The translations under genes were made by a program, and so were the position numbers. A stretch of 64,000 bases of DNA from Ornithinibacillus contaminans. Its GTDB lineage: Bacteria > Bacillota > Bacilli > Bacillales > Amphibacillaceae. How positions within the stretch are numbered: position 1 is the first letter of the stretch; every line of letters begins with the position of its first letter. Of this stretch, positions 42,521-52,164 are shown one piece after another. The notes under the pieces are model-generated. The model was not told the DNA's origin and made no database searches. It saw only the letters and a list, made by a program, of their open reading frames with translations. The stretch spans positions 85,723 through 149,722 of the forward strand of contig NZ_LDPV02000052.1 in the NCBI RefSeq assembly GCF_001038425.2, written 5' to 3'.

Positions 42521-45500
42521 TTATTTCTTTTTAAATGGCCACCAATTGATTTTCCCAAACAGTCTAACCATTACCGGAATAAATAATGGTAGCATGACGA
42601 ATGCATAAAGGAATAAACCAATTAATACAACTGTTGCAATTTGAAGAATGGATAATACGCCTGATGGAAGCATCGCTGCAAATGTTCCACCTAGGATAAC
42701 TGCTGCCGAAATAATAACAGTTCCCATCTTCTTCATTGCTGTTAACATCGCTTCTTTTAAGTTTCCTCCACGGTATTCGTTAAAACGATCCATTAAGAAA
42801 ATACTGTAGTCAATCCCGAGTGCAGTTAGCATAACAAAGGCGAAGAATGGAACTGCCCATGTTAATCCGTCAGCTCCGAAGATGTTGACGAAAATGATTT
42901 CGCTAAATGCCATTGACGTAAAGTATGTTAATACAAGTGAACCAATTAAATAGATTGGCATAACTATGGAACGAAGTAAGATGATTAAGATAACGAAGAT
43001 ACCAGCGATCATGTAAAGTACGGTTCTAGAATAATCTGCATCAGAAACATTTTGCAGGTCATTATTGGTACTACTAATCCCACCTAGAAGTGGTTCGTTA
43101 TCTTCAAATACCGTATCTAGTTTTGCTTCATTCACTTTGTTAGAAATGTTATCAACCATGTTTAGTGCTTCGGTAGAATATGGATTATACGAAAGCACGA
43201 CATCAAATTTCACAATTGTCTTATCATCAGATAGATAGGATTTTGTTCCTTCTAGGAAGTCTTCGTTCTCAAGTGCTTCTTCTGGAATCATGACAATTGG
43301 ATTATTTTGATCAACCTCAATGTCAGTAAGATAGCCTTGAACTTCTGATAAACCATCATCAATCTGTTGCAATCCGTCAGCTCCATCGGCTAATCCACTT
43401 GATAGTTGACCAAGTTGGTCTTGCATATCGCTAAATGCTGTTTTCAATTCTTCCTGGCCACCATAAATTTGTGACAAGCCGTCTTGTAGACTCGGAATAG
43501 TTGAGACAACTTGACCTTGACCATTCGCCGCTTGGTTTAACCCGGTTGATAGCTGGTAAACGCCACTGATTAATTCGCCAAGACCAGCAGATAGCTGTTC
43601 TTGAGCTTGAATTGATTTGGATAAATTGAATTGTTCATTTTGTTTATTTAACTGATTTAAAGGTGCTATTACTTTTGTTTCCATTAATTGTTTGATTTCA
43701 GCTAATGGTGCAGTTCTTTCCATTAATTTTTCTAATGTCATATAAGCAGTCATAAAATCATTGTCATTCTCTAATTCAGGATGATTAGATAACACTGTTT
43801 CTAAGCTTGCATGAACACTAGTAATCGTTCCTGGAAGTTCAGCTAGACTACTAAATTGTTGATTATTTATATCAGTTAACCCTTTGGCTACCGCCTGATA
43901 ACCATTCAACAACTCTTTATTTCCTGCAATGGTTTGATCAAGGTTGTCTTTAATCGTTTGTAAGTTTGTTTTAACTTCTTCAGTACCCATTGCACCTGAT
44001 TCAATACCATCTTCAATTTGTTTCAACGCAGTTTGAATATCACCAATTCCAGCATTAGCAGCTTGTGTACCATCTAGTAATTGACTGACTCCATCCTGTG
44101 CTTCTTGAAGTTGTGGTTCAGAATTTGCTAATTCAGTTGATGCTTCTTGTAAACCGTTTTGGATTTCTGCTATCCCATCAGTGCTTTGACCGATCCCATC
44201 AGCGAGCTGTCCAGTGAAATTATCCACCTTAAAGTCCTCGATTATCGAGCCAGCTGGTCTGGTGGCGCTTCTTACTTGGTCAACACCTTCCATTTTGGCT
44301 ATAGCTGCTGAGATTGCCTCAATTTGTTGGAACTCTTCCGTAGTATCGATTGGATCTGACGACTCTAGCACAATTGAAGTTGGCATTGTTTGCCCTGGAC
44401 CAAAGCTATCAGAAATAGCGTTAAATCCTTTAACAGATTCGTAGGAATCACCAATTTCCTCAAGTGAGTTATATGATGTATCTCCGTCATAGCTAATTAA
44501 TGCAGGGACAGTGATAACCGCAACAATTAGTAACGCGATAAGTGGTCTACCCCAAGCAAAGGTTCCAACTGTTCCCCAGATCTTACTATCGCTATGAGAT
44601 ACTGCCTTATCAAATGGCCAGAAAAGCTTTTTGCCTAATACGACTAAGAAAAACGGTACTAAGGTAATTAGCGCAAGTAGTACAACTGCTACCCCAACCG
44701 CTACGGCTACGGCAGATTGATATAGTGAAAATGTCGATAGCCCAATTGTTGAAAAACCAATTAAAACAGCTAAACCGGAAAAGAGTACGGTCTTTCCACT
44801 TGATTTATAAGTTTTCAATACGGCATCTTTTACAGAATCGTTTTCTGCCAATTCTTCTTTAAATCTACTAATTAATAATATGCAATAGTCTGTTCCAATC
44901 CCAAACATAACAGCTACCATGAACATTTGGGTAAAGGTTGACAGTGGAAAGTCCATGTTATTTGCTAAGATGGAAACGACACCCTGAGCAGCCAAGTAGG
45001 AAATTCCTACCGTTAATAATGGAATAAATGGTGCTACTAGTGATTTAAAGACAACAAATAAAATGACAAGAATTAATCCTACCGTAATTATTTCTGTCTT
45101 CTTTAATCCTTCTTCGGAGTTTGTAATAATATCTTGTTGAATAAATGCTTCACCAGTCAGGTAATGTTCTATTTCAATAGAGTCAATTGACGTAGTTATC
45201 TTTTCACGTGCTTCATCTATTTCTTGGTTTTCCAGTGAAAGTTGAAACGGAACCATGATTGTCTTTTCATCGGATGATACGGTTTGATCAGCAATGGCAG
45301 GATCAGAGTTAAATGCAAGGATATCGGATACACCAAGCTCAGTTTGATTTTCTTCTAATATTTCAATAGCTGAAATGACGTCATCCTTTTCATTCTCAGT
45401 AAAACCATCGTCCTCATGAAATACAATTACTGCACTAGTCATATTACTTCCATTGTTACTGGACATAGATTCTATTAATTCCTGTGCTTGGACGGAAGGT

Positions 45501-45634
45501 GAATCATCTGGTGCAGCAATTTGCCCCTTTTCCCGGACTAGCTCCTGTAAATTTGGAGAAAACACAAATAACGCAACCGCAGCGGCAATCCATAGTGCTG
45601 CAATAAGCCATCTAAATTGAATAATTTTTTTCAT
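42521..45634 (-). CDS. MMPL/RND-family exporter with long coiled-coil insert
   Basis: A 1037-residue membrane transporter. Two MMPL halves each have one helix, an extracellular domain and five more helices (helix sets near 175-345 and 850-1030). GTDYCILLISRFKEE near 245 and GIDYSIFLMDRFNEY near 945 are the paired MMPL motifs with proton-relay Asp. The second extracellular domain (about 460-830) is an unusually long helical insert with repeated 'L..GL..I..GL' heptads (for example LQDGLSQIYGGQEELKTAF), as in YhgE/Pip-like and phage-infection proteins. It follows its MarR regulator by 20 bp and is thus probably a drug or lipid exporter induced by a ligand. ATG at 45634 has AAGGAGAAG upstream. 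Confidence 0.88.
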   Translation of the reverse strand: MKKIIQFRWLIAALWIAAAVALFVFSPNLQELVREKGQIAAPDDSPSVQAQELIESMSSNNGSNMTSAVIVFHEDDGFTENEKDDVISAIEILEENQTELGVSDILAFNSDPAIADQTVSSDEKTIMVPFQLSLENQEIDEAREKITTSIDSIEIEHYLTGEAFIQQDIITNSEEGLKKTEIITVGLILVILFVVFKSLVAPFIPLLTVGISYLAAQGVVSILANNMDFPLSTFTQMFMVAVMFGIGTDYCILLISRFKEELAENDSVKDAVLKTYKSSGKTVLFSGLAVLIGFSTIGLSTFSLYQSAVAVAVGVAVVLLALITLVPFFLVVLGKKLFWPFDKAVSHSDSKIWGTVGTFAWGRPLIALLIVAVITVPALISYDGDTSYNSLEEIGDSYESVKGFNAISDSFGPGQTMPTSIVLESSDPIDTTEEFQQIEAISAAIAKMEGVDQVRSATRPAGSIIEDFKVDNFTGQLADGIGQSTDGIAEIQNGLQEASTELANSEPQLQEAQDGVSQLLDGTQAANAGIGDIQTALKQIEDGIESGAMGTEEVKTNLQTIKDNLDQTIAGNKELLNGYQAVAKGLTDINNQQFSSLAELPGTITSVHASLETVLSNHPELENDNDFMTAYMTLEKLMERTAPLAEIKQLMETKVIAPLNQLNKQNEQFNLSKSIQAQEQLSAGLGELISGVYQLSTGLNQAANGQGQVVSTIPSLQDGLSQIYGGQEELKTAFSDMQDQLGQLSSGLADGADGLQQIDDGLSEVQGYLTDIEVDQNNPIVMIPEEALENEDFLEGTKSYLSDDKTIVKFDVVLSYNPYSTEALNMVDNISNKVNEAKLDTVFEDNEPLLGGISSTNNDLQNVSDADYSRTVLYMIAGIFVILIILLRSIVMPIYLIGSLVLTYFTSMAFSEIIFVNIFGADGLTWAVPFFAFVMLTALGIDYSIFLMDRFNEYRGGNLKEAMLTAMKKMGTVIISAAVILGGTFAAMLPSGVLSILQIATVVLIGLFLYAFVMLPLFIPVMVRLFGKINWWPFKKK

Positions 45635-45654
45635 TCTCGTACTTCTTCTCCTTT

Positions 45655-46086
45655 CTAATCTTCATTCATAACCTTAGCTAATTTCTCTAAGGATTCGATA
45701 AAGGTAAATATCTCTTCTTTGTCAAAATTAGTTAGATAGCGACCGAGCTCTTTAAAAAGTGCTTTCTCAGTATATTGAACAAAGTCAATTCCTTGTTCTG
45801 TTACATGTAAGTAAATTACTCGACGATCGTTTTCATCGCGTTCGCGTTCAATTAGTTGTTTATCGAACAAGCGATTAATTTGTGCTGTTACAGCGCTTTT
45901 GCCAATTCCAAATTCATTGGCAATATCAGTACTCGTGCATTTTTTATTCTTAAAAATATACTGTAAGGTAGCAAATTGATCTGTTGTAATATCGGAATGA
46001 ATTTTTTCTTTCAAGAGTATGTTTACACGGCGATAAACTTGATTCATACCTGCTTGATAACGTTCTATGAGTTCTTTTAGTTCCAT
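45655..46086 (-). CDS. MarR-family transcriptional regulator of the MMPL operon
   Basis: A 143-residue winged helix-turn-helix protein. DNA-binding helices are in STDIANEFGIGKSAVTAQINRL (about 53-75) and the wing is ERERDENDRRVIYLHVTEQG (about 80-100). Flanking helices form the dimer interface. ATG at 46086, 8 nt after GGAG, is preferred over 46137. It is the first gene of an operon with the MMPL exporter, and a perfect palindrome at its promoter suggests self-repression. Confidence 0.9.
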   Translation of the reverse strand: MELKELIERYQAGMNQVYRRVNILLKEKIHSDITTDQFATLQYIFKNKKCTSTDIANEFGIGKSAVTAQINRLFDKQLIERERDENDRRVIYLHVTEQGIDFVQYTEKALFKELGRYLTNFDKEEIFTFIESLEKLAKVMNED

Positions 46087-46128
46087 ACCTGCATCTCCAG
46101 TCTTTAAACAATAAAGTTCACATGTTGA

Positions 46129-46181
46129 ATAGTTCACTTAATGAACTATCTTATCATAACAAGTTTTTAGGTATAGCGCAA
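46129..46181 (-). promoter_or_regulatory. MarR-MMPL promoter with palindromic operator
   Basis: On the minus strand TTGCGC (46176-46181) and TATGAT (46153-46158) are spaced 17 nt. The palindrome ATAGTTCA CTTAA TGAACTAT (46129-46149) begins 3 nt past the -10 box and covers the transcription start. Repressor binding here would block RNA polymerase. Confidence 0.75.
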
Positions 46182-46186
46182 TTGTT

Positions 46187-46666
46187 TTGTAAAAATTTTA
46201 TGGTTTCGTATCAGAGTGCTACGGGTATCTAAGTTTATGGGTATTTTTAGCAAGAAGGGAAGTGATTTGTTGACATGCTAATGAGCAAATTGTGAGAATT
46301 TGAGAGTTATACAGAGAATGGGTGGCAATAAAGCTAGATGAAGTAGCTTTTGTTATGTATAAGCAGTATTTTCCGTAATAATTCAATTATTTCCGTCAAT
46401 ATGCAGTTTGATGGATTTGCAAACTATCTGTAACATTAATTATGCAGAGTTCATGTACTATTCTTTCTTTATCCCCACAATTTCCAATTTTTTCTTCTCT
46501 TTTACTAAAGAAATTCATCTATTCATGTAAAATTGGTTGGATTTTCCGAAAGTACAGTTTGGAACAACTACGTCCCTTTTTAATTTTTTGTTTATTGGGA
46601 ATTTTGTGTTTAAAGAAGGTATAGACGAGCAGGATTGTGAAAAAAGAATTAGAAGGAGTTAATGGA
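46187..46666. other. 480-bp intergenic region before the osmoprotectant operon
   Basis: No gene is seen. GGGTAT at about 46226 with GTTTCG 14 nt upstream faintly resembles a sigma-B promoter, and TTGACA occurs near 46273, but neither has a full match. The promoter of the OpuA-type operon must lie here and could not be fixed. Confidence 0.35.
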
Positions 46667-47656
46667 ATGAAAAAATTAGCATTAGTAGTACTGGCAATTA
46701 GTTTCGTTGTTCTATCAGCATGTAGTTCTTCAGATGGTGAGTTAGATACCATTGTATTAGCAGATGCCGGATGGGATAGTGTCCGTGTTCATAATAGTAT
46801 TGCACAACAAATTATTGAAGAAGGATTTGGTTATGATACCGAGGTAACTGCTGGTTCGACTGCAGCGACAATAGAAGGACTTCGCCAAGGCGATATTAAT
46901 GTATACATGGAAGTATGGACCGATAATATTAAGGAAGTGTACGAAGAGGCAATCGAAGCTGGGGACTTTGAGGCGGTTTCGGTAAACTTTGATGATAATG
47001 TTCAAGGGCTTTACGTTCCTACTTATGTGATTGAAGGGGACGAGGAAAGAGGTATTGAACCAGCTGCACCAGATTTAAAAACAGTTGAGGATTTGAAGAA
47101 ATATCCAGATGTATTTAAAGATCCAGAAGATCCGGGGCGTGGGCGCATTCTTAACGCACCAAGTGGCTGGGCAGTAGCAGAAGCTATTAATGCAAAATTT
47201 GATGCGTATGGGTTAGAGGAAACGATGAATAACTTTATGCCAGGTTCAGATGCTGCAGCTGTAGCTGACTTAGTTGATGCTTATGAGGCTGGTGAGCCAT
47301 GGGTTGGATACTATTGGTCACCTACTGCTATTACAGCAAAATATGACTTAACATTATTAGAAGAAGCACCATATGATGAAGCGGTTTGGGAAGAAACAAA
47401 AGCAACAGAATTTCCACCGAATGATGTTGTAGTGGCAGTGCACAAGGATTTTCCAGAACAAGCACCAGAAGTTTATGATTTCTTAAGTAATTATGAAACT
47501 AGCAGTGGACTGACAGAAGAAGCATTAAAGTATATGGATGAAAATGGTGCAGACCCTGAAGAAGCAGCAATCTGGTGGATGAACGAGCATGAAGATATTT
47601 GGACTAGCTGGGTTTCAGAAGAAATAGCTGAAAAAGTAAAAGAGTCACTGCAGTAA
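46667..47656 (+). CDS. Glycine betaine/osmoprotectant ABC transporter, substrate-binding lipoprotein (OpuAC-like)
   Basis: A 329-residue lipoprotein with signal peptide (1-21) and lipobox LSAC, so it is anchored outside. The OpuAC/ProX-type domain shows VLADAGWDSVRVHNSIAQQI near 32 and several Trp/Tyr placed for a cation-pi cage (VWTDN near 82, WVGYYWSP near 210). It should bind a quaternary amine such as glycine betaine, or choline. ATG at 46667 behind AGAAGGAG. First gene of the operon; a hairpin follows and may limit read-through into the permease gene. Confidence 0.85.
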   Translation: MKKLALVVLAISFVVLSACSSSDGELDTIVLADAGWDSVRVHNSIAQQIIEEGFGYDTEVTAGSTAATIEGLRQGDINVYMEVWTDNIKEVYEEAIEAGDFEAVSVNFDDNVQGLYVPTYVIEGDEERGIEPAAPDLKTVEDLKKYPDVFKDPEDPGRGRILNAPSGWAVAEAINAKFDAYGLEETMNNFMPGSDAAAVADLVDAYEAGEPWVGYYWSPTAITAKYDLTLLEEAPYDEAVWEETKATEFPPNDVVVAVHKDFPEQAPEVYDFLSNYETSSGLTEEALKYMDENGADPEEAAIWWMNEHEDIWTSWVSEEIAEKVKESLQ

Positions 47657-47665
47657 AGGGACTAT

Positions 47666-47703
47666 AACAGCTAACCAAGCTAACCAATTGGTTAGCTGTT
47701 TTC
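47666..47703 (+). terminator. Intra-operon hairpin after the binding-protein gene
   Basis: AACAGCTAACCAA (47666-47678) pairs perfectly with TTGGTTAGCTGTT (47688-47700), followed by a weak TTTTCCCTT. It may give more binding protein than permease. Confidence 0.7.
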
Positions 47704-47747
47704 CCTTCCAACTGTACGTTAATATAAATAATCATAAGAGAGGTGAA

Positions 47748-47774
47748 AAGACTGTTTATTTTTATGACAGTCTT
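47748..47774 (+). promoter_or_regulatory. Hairpin bridging Shine-Dalgarno and start codon of the permease
   Basis: AAGACTG (47748-47754) pairs with CAGTCTT (47768-47774). The only SD-like sequence, GAGGTG (47740-47745), is too far from ATG 47779 in linear terms, but looping out this stem brings it within about 6 nt. Confidence 0.5.
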
Positions 47775-47778
47775 CCTG

Positions 47779-48630
47779 ATGGGAAATTTTCCTGACATAC
47801 GAACAAATATAGGTGATTATGTCGATCAGTTTGTAAGTTTTTTAGATACGACATTTGAAGGTTTTTTTGACTTTATCTTTTTTATTTCGTCTCGAACGAT
47901 TAATTTTTTTGAAGATATTTTAGTTGCCCTACCATGGTGGAGCTTTATTCTAATAATCTTCCTATTGGGATGGTATTTTAAGTCGCTATTTTCTGGGGTA
48001 TTGTATGGCTTCTTTATCTTTTTAATTGGAAGCTTTGGTTTGTGGGAGGATATGATGACCACGATAGCGGTTATCGTAGCGGCGGTAATTATCTGTTTAA
48101 TAATCGGATTACCGTTAGGAATTTGGATGGCATTTAATAAAGGATTTTCTAATGTCATGCGACCATTATTGGATGCGATGCAGACAATGCCGAGTTTTGT
48201 TTATTTAATACCGGCTATTTTCTTCTTTGGACTAGGTAATGTCTCCGCAATTTTTGCAACGTTAATATATGCACTTCCTCCTGTTATTCGGTTAACAGAG
48301 CTTGCAATTCGAGGAGTGGATAAGGAAGTAATTGAATCAGCGCAATCCTTTGGTTCATCTAGAGGTCAAATGCTTCGGAAAGTCCAATTACCACAGGCAC
48401 TCCCGACGATAATGGCTGGTGTAAACCAAACGACAATGATGGCATTAGCGATGGTTGTTATTGCCTCTATGGTTGGTGCACAAGGGCTTGGGGAGCAAGT
48501 GTTGGTTTCCATTAACCGAATTGATATTGCATTAGGCTTTGAAGCAGGTATCAGTATCGTATTTCTAGCGATTATAATCGATCGGATTACGAACGGTGTA
48601 GCAGCTAAGTTTCAAAGGGGGATTCGCTAA
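47779..48630 (+). CDS. Osmoprotectant ABC transporter permease (OpuAB-like)
   Basis: A 283-residue inner-membrane permease with about seven helices. The coupling loop region VIESAQSFGSSRGQMLRKVQLPQALPTIMAGVN-type EAA motif lies near 205-235, and MQTMPSFVYLIPAIFFFGLG near 150 is typical of OpuAB/ProW. ATG 47779 is preferred because MGNFPDIRTNIGDYVDQF aligns with known N-termini; the frame could also begin at GTG 47743. It overlaps the ATPase gene by one base (TAATG). Confidence 0.85.
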   Translation: MGNFPDIRTNIGDYVDQFVSFLDTTFEGFFDFIFFISSRTINFFEDILVALPWWSFILIIFLLGWYFKSLFSGVLYGFFIFLIGSFGLWEDMMTTIAVIVAAVIICLIIGLPLGIWMAFNKGFSNVMRPLLDAMQTMPSFVYLIPAIFFFGLGNVSAIFATLIYALPPVIRLTELAIRGVDKEVIESAQSFGSSRGQMLRKVQLPQALPTIMAGVNQTTMMALAMVVIASMVGAQGLGEQVLVSINRIDIALGFEAGISIVFLAIIIDRITNGVAAKFQRGIR

Positions 48631-49838
48631 TGGAAACGAAGATTAAATTAGAACACATATCCAAAATTTTTGGACCGAAACCGAAATCGGTTATTCCATT
48701 GATTAAAGAAGGGAAATCGAAGGAAGAAATTCTTGCTAAGACTGGTCATACGGTGGGCGTTTATGATGCCACCTTTGATATTAAAAAAGGGGAAGTCTTC
48801 GTCATTATGGGTCTTTCTGGTAGTGGTAAATCGACCTTGATTCGCTGCTTTAATCTATTGAATAAGCCAACCATCGGTTCCATCAAGATTGATGATTTAG
48901 ACATTACAAAATCAAGTAAACAAGAGCTTAAATCGGTTAGGCAAGAAAAGATAGCGATGGTGTTTCAGCATTTTGGCCTATTTAGCCATCGAACGATTCT
49001 CGCTAATGTGGAGTATGGTTTAGAAATTCGCGGGATGTCAAAGGACGAACGTCGTGAGATAGCATTGAAAAATATCGAAATTGTAGGGCTAAAAGGATAT
49101 GAAGAGAAATATCCTGATGAGCTGTCGGGCGGTATGCAGCAGCGTGTTGGACTTGCGCGTGCGCTTGCCAATGACCCTGACATATTATTAATGGATGAAC
49201 CCTTCAGTGCGTTAGATCCACTAATTCGTCGCGAGATGCAATTGGAGTTATTAGATATTCAGGAACGTCTGCAAAAGACAATTGTCTTTATTACCCATGA
49301 CGTCAATGAAGCCTTTAAACTGGGGGACCGTGTTGCCGTTATGAAGGATGGGCATGTTGTTCAGGTTGGTACGCCTGAAGAAATTATAGAAGAGCCGGCT
49401 AATGACTATATCTCGGAGTTTATCAAGGATATTGATCGTTCCAAGGTCTTTCAGGCAGAACATGTTATGATTAAGCCAAGTGCATTGGTTTCCTTAAAAG
49501 ACGGGTTAAATGTAGCGATAAAAGAGATGGAAGATAACGGTATATCTAGTGTCTATGTTGTAGATCGTGGACGCCGTGTGCAAGGGATTGTGACGATTGA
49601 TGATGCGATTCAAGCCAAAAAAGAAAAGAAATCGTTAACGGATATTCTGCGTGATGATTATTTAATGGTTCAAAAAGAGGAGTATATTCATGATCTTATT
49701 CCGAAAGCGTTAGAATCGAAATATCCACTAGCAGTGGTGAATGAAGAGGATAAGTTAGTAGGATTTATTCTTCGTGTTCATGTCCTCTCAGGACTAGTGT
49801 CTGAAGATATTGACGAAAGTGATGAATATTATAATTAA
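48630..49838 (+). CDS. Osmoprotectant ABC transporter ATPase (OpuAA-like, with CBS domains)
   Basis: A 402-residue ATPase of the ProV/OpuAA type. An N-terminal extension (FGPKPKSVIPLIKEGKSKEE) precedes Walker A GLSGSGKST near residue 62; signature is LSGGMQQRV near 165, Walker B ILLMDEPFSALD near 185 and switch His ITHDVNEA near 220. Two C-terminal CBS domains (about 275-395) are the ionic-strength sensor in OpuA systems. Gene order here (binding protein, permease, ATPase) is the reverse of B. subtilis opuA. A strong shared terminator follows. Confidence 0.9.
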   Translation: METKIKLEHISKIFGPKPKSVIPLIKEGKSKEEILAKTGHTVGVYDATFDIKKGEVFVIMGLSGSGKSTLIRCFNLLNKPTIGSIKIDDLDITKSSKQELKSVRQEKIAMVFQHFGLFSHRTILANVEYGLEIRGMSKDERREIALKNIEIVGLKGYEEKYPDELSGGMQQRVGLARALANDPDILLMDEPFSALDPLIRREMQLELLDIQERLQKTIVFITHDVNEAFKLGDRVAVMKDGHVVQVGTPEEIIEEPANDYISEFIKDIDRSKVFQAEHVMIKPSALVSLKDGLNVAIKEMEDNGISSVYVVDRGRRVQGIVTIDDAIQAKKEKKSLTDILRDDYLMVQKEEYIHDLIPKALESKYPLAVVNEEDKLVGFILRVHVLSGLVSEDIDESDEYYN

Positions 49839-49852
49839 TGATAGCCATAAGG

Positions 49853-49900
49853 GCTGGAACTAAAGTGAACAAGGCAATTCACTTTAGTTCCAGCTTTTTA
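49853..49900. terminator. Bidirectional terminator between opu-like and ger operons
   Basis: GCTGGAACTAAAGTGAA (49853-49869) pairs over 17 bp with TTCACTTTAGTTCCAGC (49878-49894), followed by a T-run. It ends at the gerC stop codon. Confidence 0.93.
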
Positions 49901-51043
49901 TTTATTAATGGTACCATGGCGGATGATATCAACGTTTACCTTGAAATCAACATCGATAGTAGGGAATTTCTCATCCCATTCCTTATCGCTAAGTTTCCCA
50001 CCCTTTTTATTCATACGGTATACATTACCATAGCCAAAAGAATCGGTATTGAGCTCTTTAAAATGTGCTAATAACTTTTCGTAGCGCTCTTTTGTTAGCT
50101 TTTGTATTTCTTTCTCTAGTTTTTTGATTGCTTTTTCATCATCAAATTTATAATCCACGGATATTTCGAGTAAATTGATATCCATGTTGACCTCCGTTTG
50201 AAACGTTAGATTCTTCTTATCAATTAAATCTGTTTTAGCAGACCCTTTTTCAATTCGAGTTGAAATGTGTACTTCCTCGGGGGAATTGGCATCTTCATTT
50301 TCATTCGAAATAATGTACTCGGAAATAGCTTCTCTTGGTACATTAAATTCTTCTAGATGACCGCGAACTGCTCCTTGTGACATCTTAAATAGATTGGCAT
50401 CCTCAATAGAGCTAGTGCCTAGTAGTTTATCATCTTTAAAAAGTGCGATTGCTTTCATTGTAGGAATTCCTTCTTCAAGTCCTAAGACTGGCAAAAACGG
50501 ATCTACCCCTTCAGCATTAATAGTAGAGCGGAATTGTTGTAAGGAGATACTAGGAAATATCCGCTCCCTTACAGTTGATTCCAATAGTCCATGAAGAAAT
50601 TCACCAATATTCGTGGAAATTCCTTTTGATTGTGGAACATTAATGACATCCTCTGCAGCTGTGTCGCTAATTGCAATTAGCATCGTATCCGGTATGGTTG
50701 CATCTCGCCGCAACGTATCTAAATAAGGTTTTAATCCTCGTTCTGCTACTTCTCTCCCATAAATCTCTAATTCTAATTTTCCTCCAACTACTTCTTGGTT
50801 TGCCTTCTTGCTAGCATCATCTACTGCTCCTTTTACAGAGGCCGACTTTCCGGTAATTATTTTCGTTGAAATAGGGGAATCTACTTCGAATTGTAAGGAG
50901 ACCATCGTTATTTTAATTTCTTCATCCTCATAGTCAATTCCGCGAGTAATAATGACACTAAGATCCTCTAATTGCTGGGAACGAACACAACCAGTTAGTA
51001 AGAAAACGAGGATGAGTGATATAGTTATGCTCCGGTATCTCAT
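49898..51043 (-). CDS. Spore germination receptor lipoprotein, GerAC family
   Basis: A 381-residue lipoprotein (signal peptide 1-17, lipobox LLTGC) of the GerAC/GerKC family, the C subunit of a nutrient germinant receptor in the spore inner membrane. EDLSVIITRGIDYEDEEIKITM near 27 and the C-terminal DINLLEISVDY.F and Ser/Gly-rich end match the three-domain fold of these proteins. Start ATG overlaps the B-gene stop (ATGA). Third gene of the receptor operon. Confidence 0.88.
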   Translation of the reverse strand: MRYRSITISLILVFLLTGCVRSQQLEDLSVIITRGIDYEDEEIKITMVSLQFEVDSPISTKIITGKSASVKGAVDDASKKANQEVVGGKLELEIYGREVAERGLKPYLDTLRRDATIPDTMLIAISDTAAEDVINVPQSKGISTNIGEFLHGLLESTVRERIFPSISLQQFRSTINAEGVDPFLPVLGLEEGIPTMKAIALFKDDKLLGTSSIEDANLFKMSQGAVRGHLEEFNVPREAISEYIISNENEDANSPEEVHISTRIEKGSAKTDLIDKKNLTFQTEVNMDINLLEISVDYKFDDEKAIKKLEKEIQKLTKERYEKLLAHFKELNTDSFGYGNVYRMNKKGGKLSDKEWDEKFPTIDVDFKVNVDIIRHGTINK

Positions 51044-52155
51044 GCCGTACCACTACCTTTGCGTTTTTTAAATTTTTTCTTTAGGATGACCAATAGATAT
51101 AAAACAAAAGGATAGATGAATACAATCCAAAAGGCAAGTTTAGCTGTAAGGTCTGTGAAATTTGAAATTTGATAGTCATATTGAAAAAAGTTAACAACAA
51201 TAAGCATGAAAGCAATCACGATATATAACGTTATTCTCTGCGGTATTTTATATAACCGTTTTATCCCATAGGTCATCGACCATAGCAAAATAATTAAATT
51301 CGGTAATATAACAAGCATCCAAGCACAAATGACAATATAATCTAATCGTTCTATGAAGGTAAAAGAGGCGCTTTTAAATAAAATTAATAATGCCCAGTTA
51401 ACACTCTTAAGACCAATCGGACTAAAATAACCAATCGATATAATGGTAACGACAAGTAAAACAATGAATGTAAAAGACAACCCCAAAAAAATTGGTACTT
51501 TTAATTTATTTTTATTTTGGATAAATGGATAAAGGATATAAAGAATCTCGAATCCAGAAATCGTATAGGCGGTTGCTTTTGTCCCCTCAATAATTTGTGG
51601 GAAGGATGATTGGAAAAGCGGTAACAAATTGTCCCAATCCATTCGAATAAATGGATCATATAAGATAAATAGCAACCAAAAGGTCATGAGAAAAAATAAA
51701 AAGGTTGCGCCAACTACTATTCGAATTCCCCCCATCACCGCATACCCGACGATAAGGATAATTAATCCAGTAATCACAATGTTAGGCAGCGCTTGGTATA
51801 GAAAGATTTGGACGACCTCGATATAGGTTAGAAGAATAGATAGAAAACTAAACGCATGATAGAGAATATAGAGAGTGGCTAATAGTTTTCCGAGCCAAAC
51901 ACCGAATATATCAACGTGAATACCAAAGAAATCTGCATTCGGATATTGTTTTAAAGTCAGGAGCATCACCCAAACGACAAGACATGTATAGACAAATGCA
52001 ATTAATATGGAAATCCAGGAATCTCGTTCTGCCGCAGCATAGATAAATCGTGGAGCACCAATTATTCCAACACCAATTTGTACACCAATAAATATGAAAA
52101 ACATATAGAAGGCTCTAATTTGAAGATTTGGTTTTATCGTTTGGTTAATCTCCAT
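51040..52155 (-). CDS. Spore germination receptor permease-like subunit, GerAB family
   Basis: A 371-residue integral membrane protein with ten helices, of the amino-acid/polyamine transporter-related GerAB family that binds the germinant. VQIGVGIIGAPRFIYAAAERDSWISILIA near 25-50 and GTKATAYTISGFEILYILYPFIQ near 190 are the family's core segments. ATG 52155 lies after AGGTGA by 6 nt; GTG 52164 is an alternative. It starts next to the A-gene stop. Germinant specificity is not readable. Confidence 0.88.
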   Translation of the reverse strand: MEINQTIKPNLQIRAFYMFFIFIGVQIGVGIIGAPRFIYAAAERDSWISILIAFVYTCLVVWVMLLTLKQYPNADFFGIHVDIFGVWLGKLLATLYILYHAFSFLSILLTYIEVVQIFLYQALPNIVITGLIILIVGYAVMGGIRIVVGATFLFFLMTFWLLFILYDPFIRMDWDNLLPLFQSSFPQIIEGTKATAYTISGFEILYILYPFIQNKNKLKVPIFLGLSFTFIVLLVVTIISIGYFSPIGLKSVNWALLILFKSASFTFIERLDYIVICAWMLVILPNLIILLWSMTYGIKRLYKIPQRITLYIVIAFMLIVVNFFQYDYQISNFTDLTAKLAFWIVFIYPFVLYLLVILKKKFKKRKGSGTA

Positions 52156-52164
52156 GGGTTTCAC

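Noticed and set aside
46442..46624. 60-codon ORF before the osmoprotectant operon
   Set aside because: Low-complexity AT-rich frame without RBS; probably promoter region.
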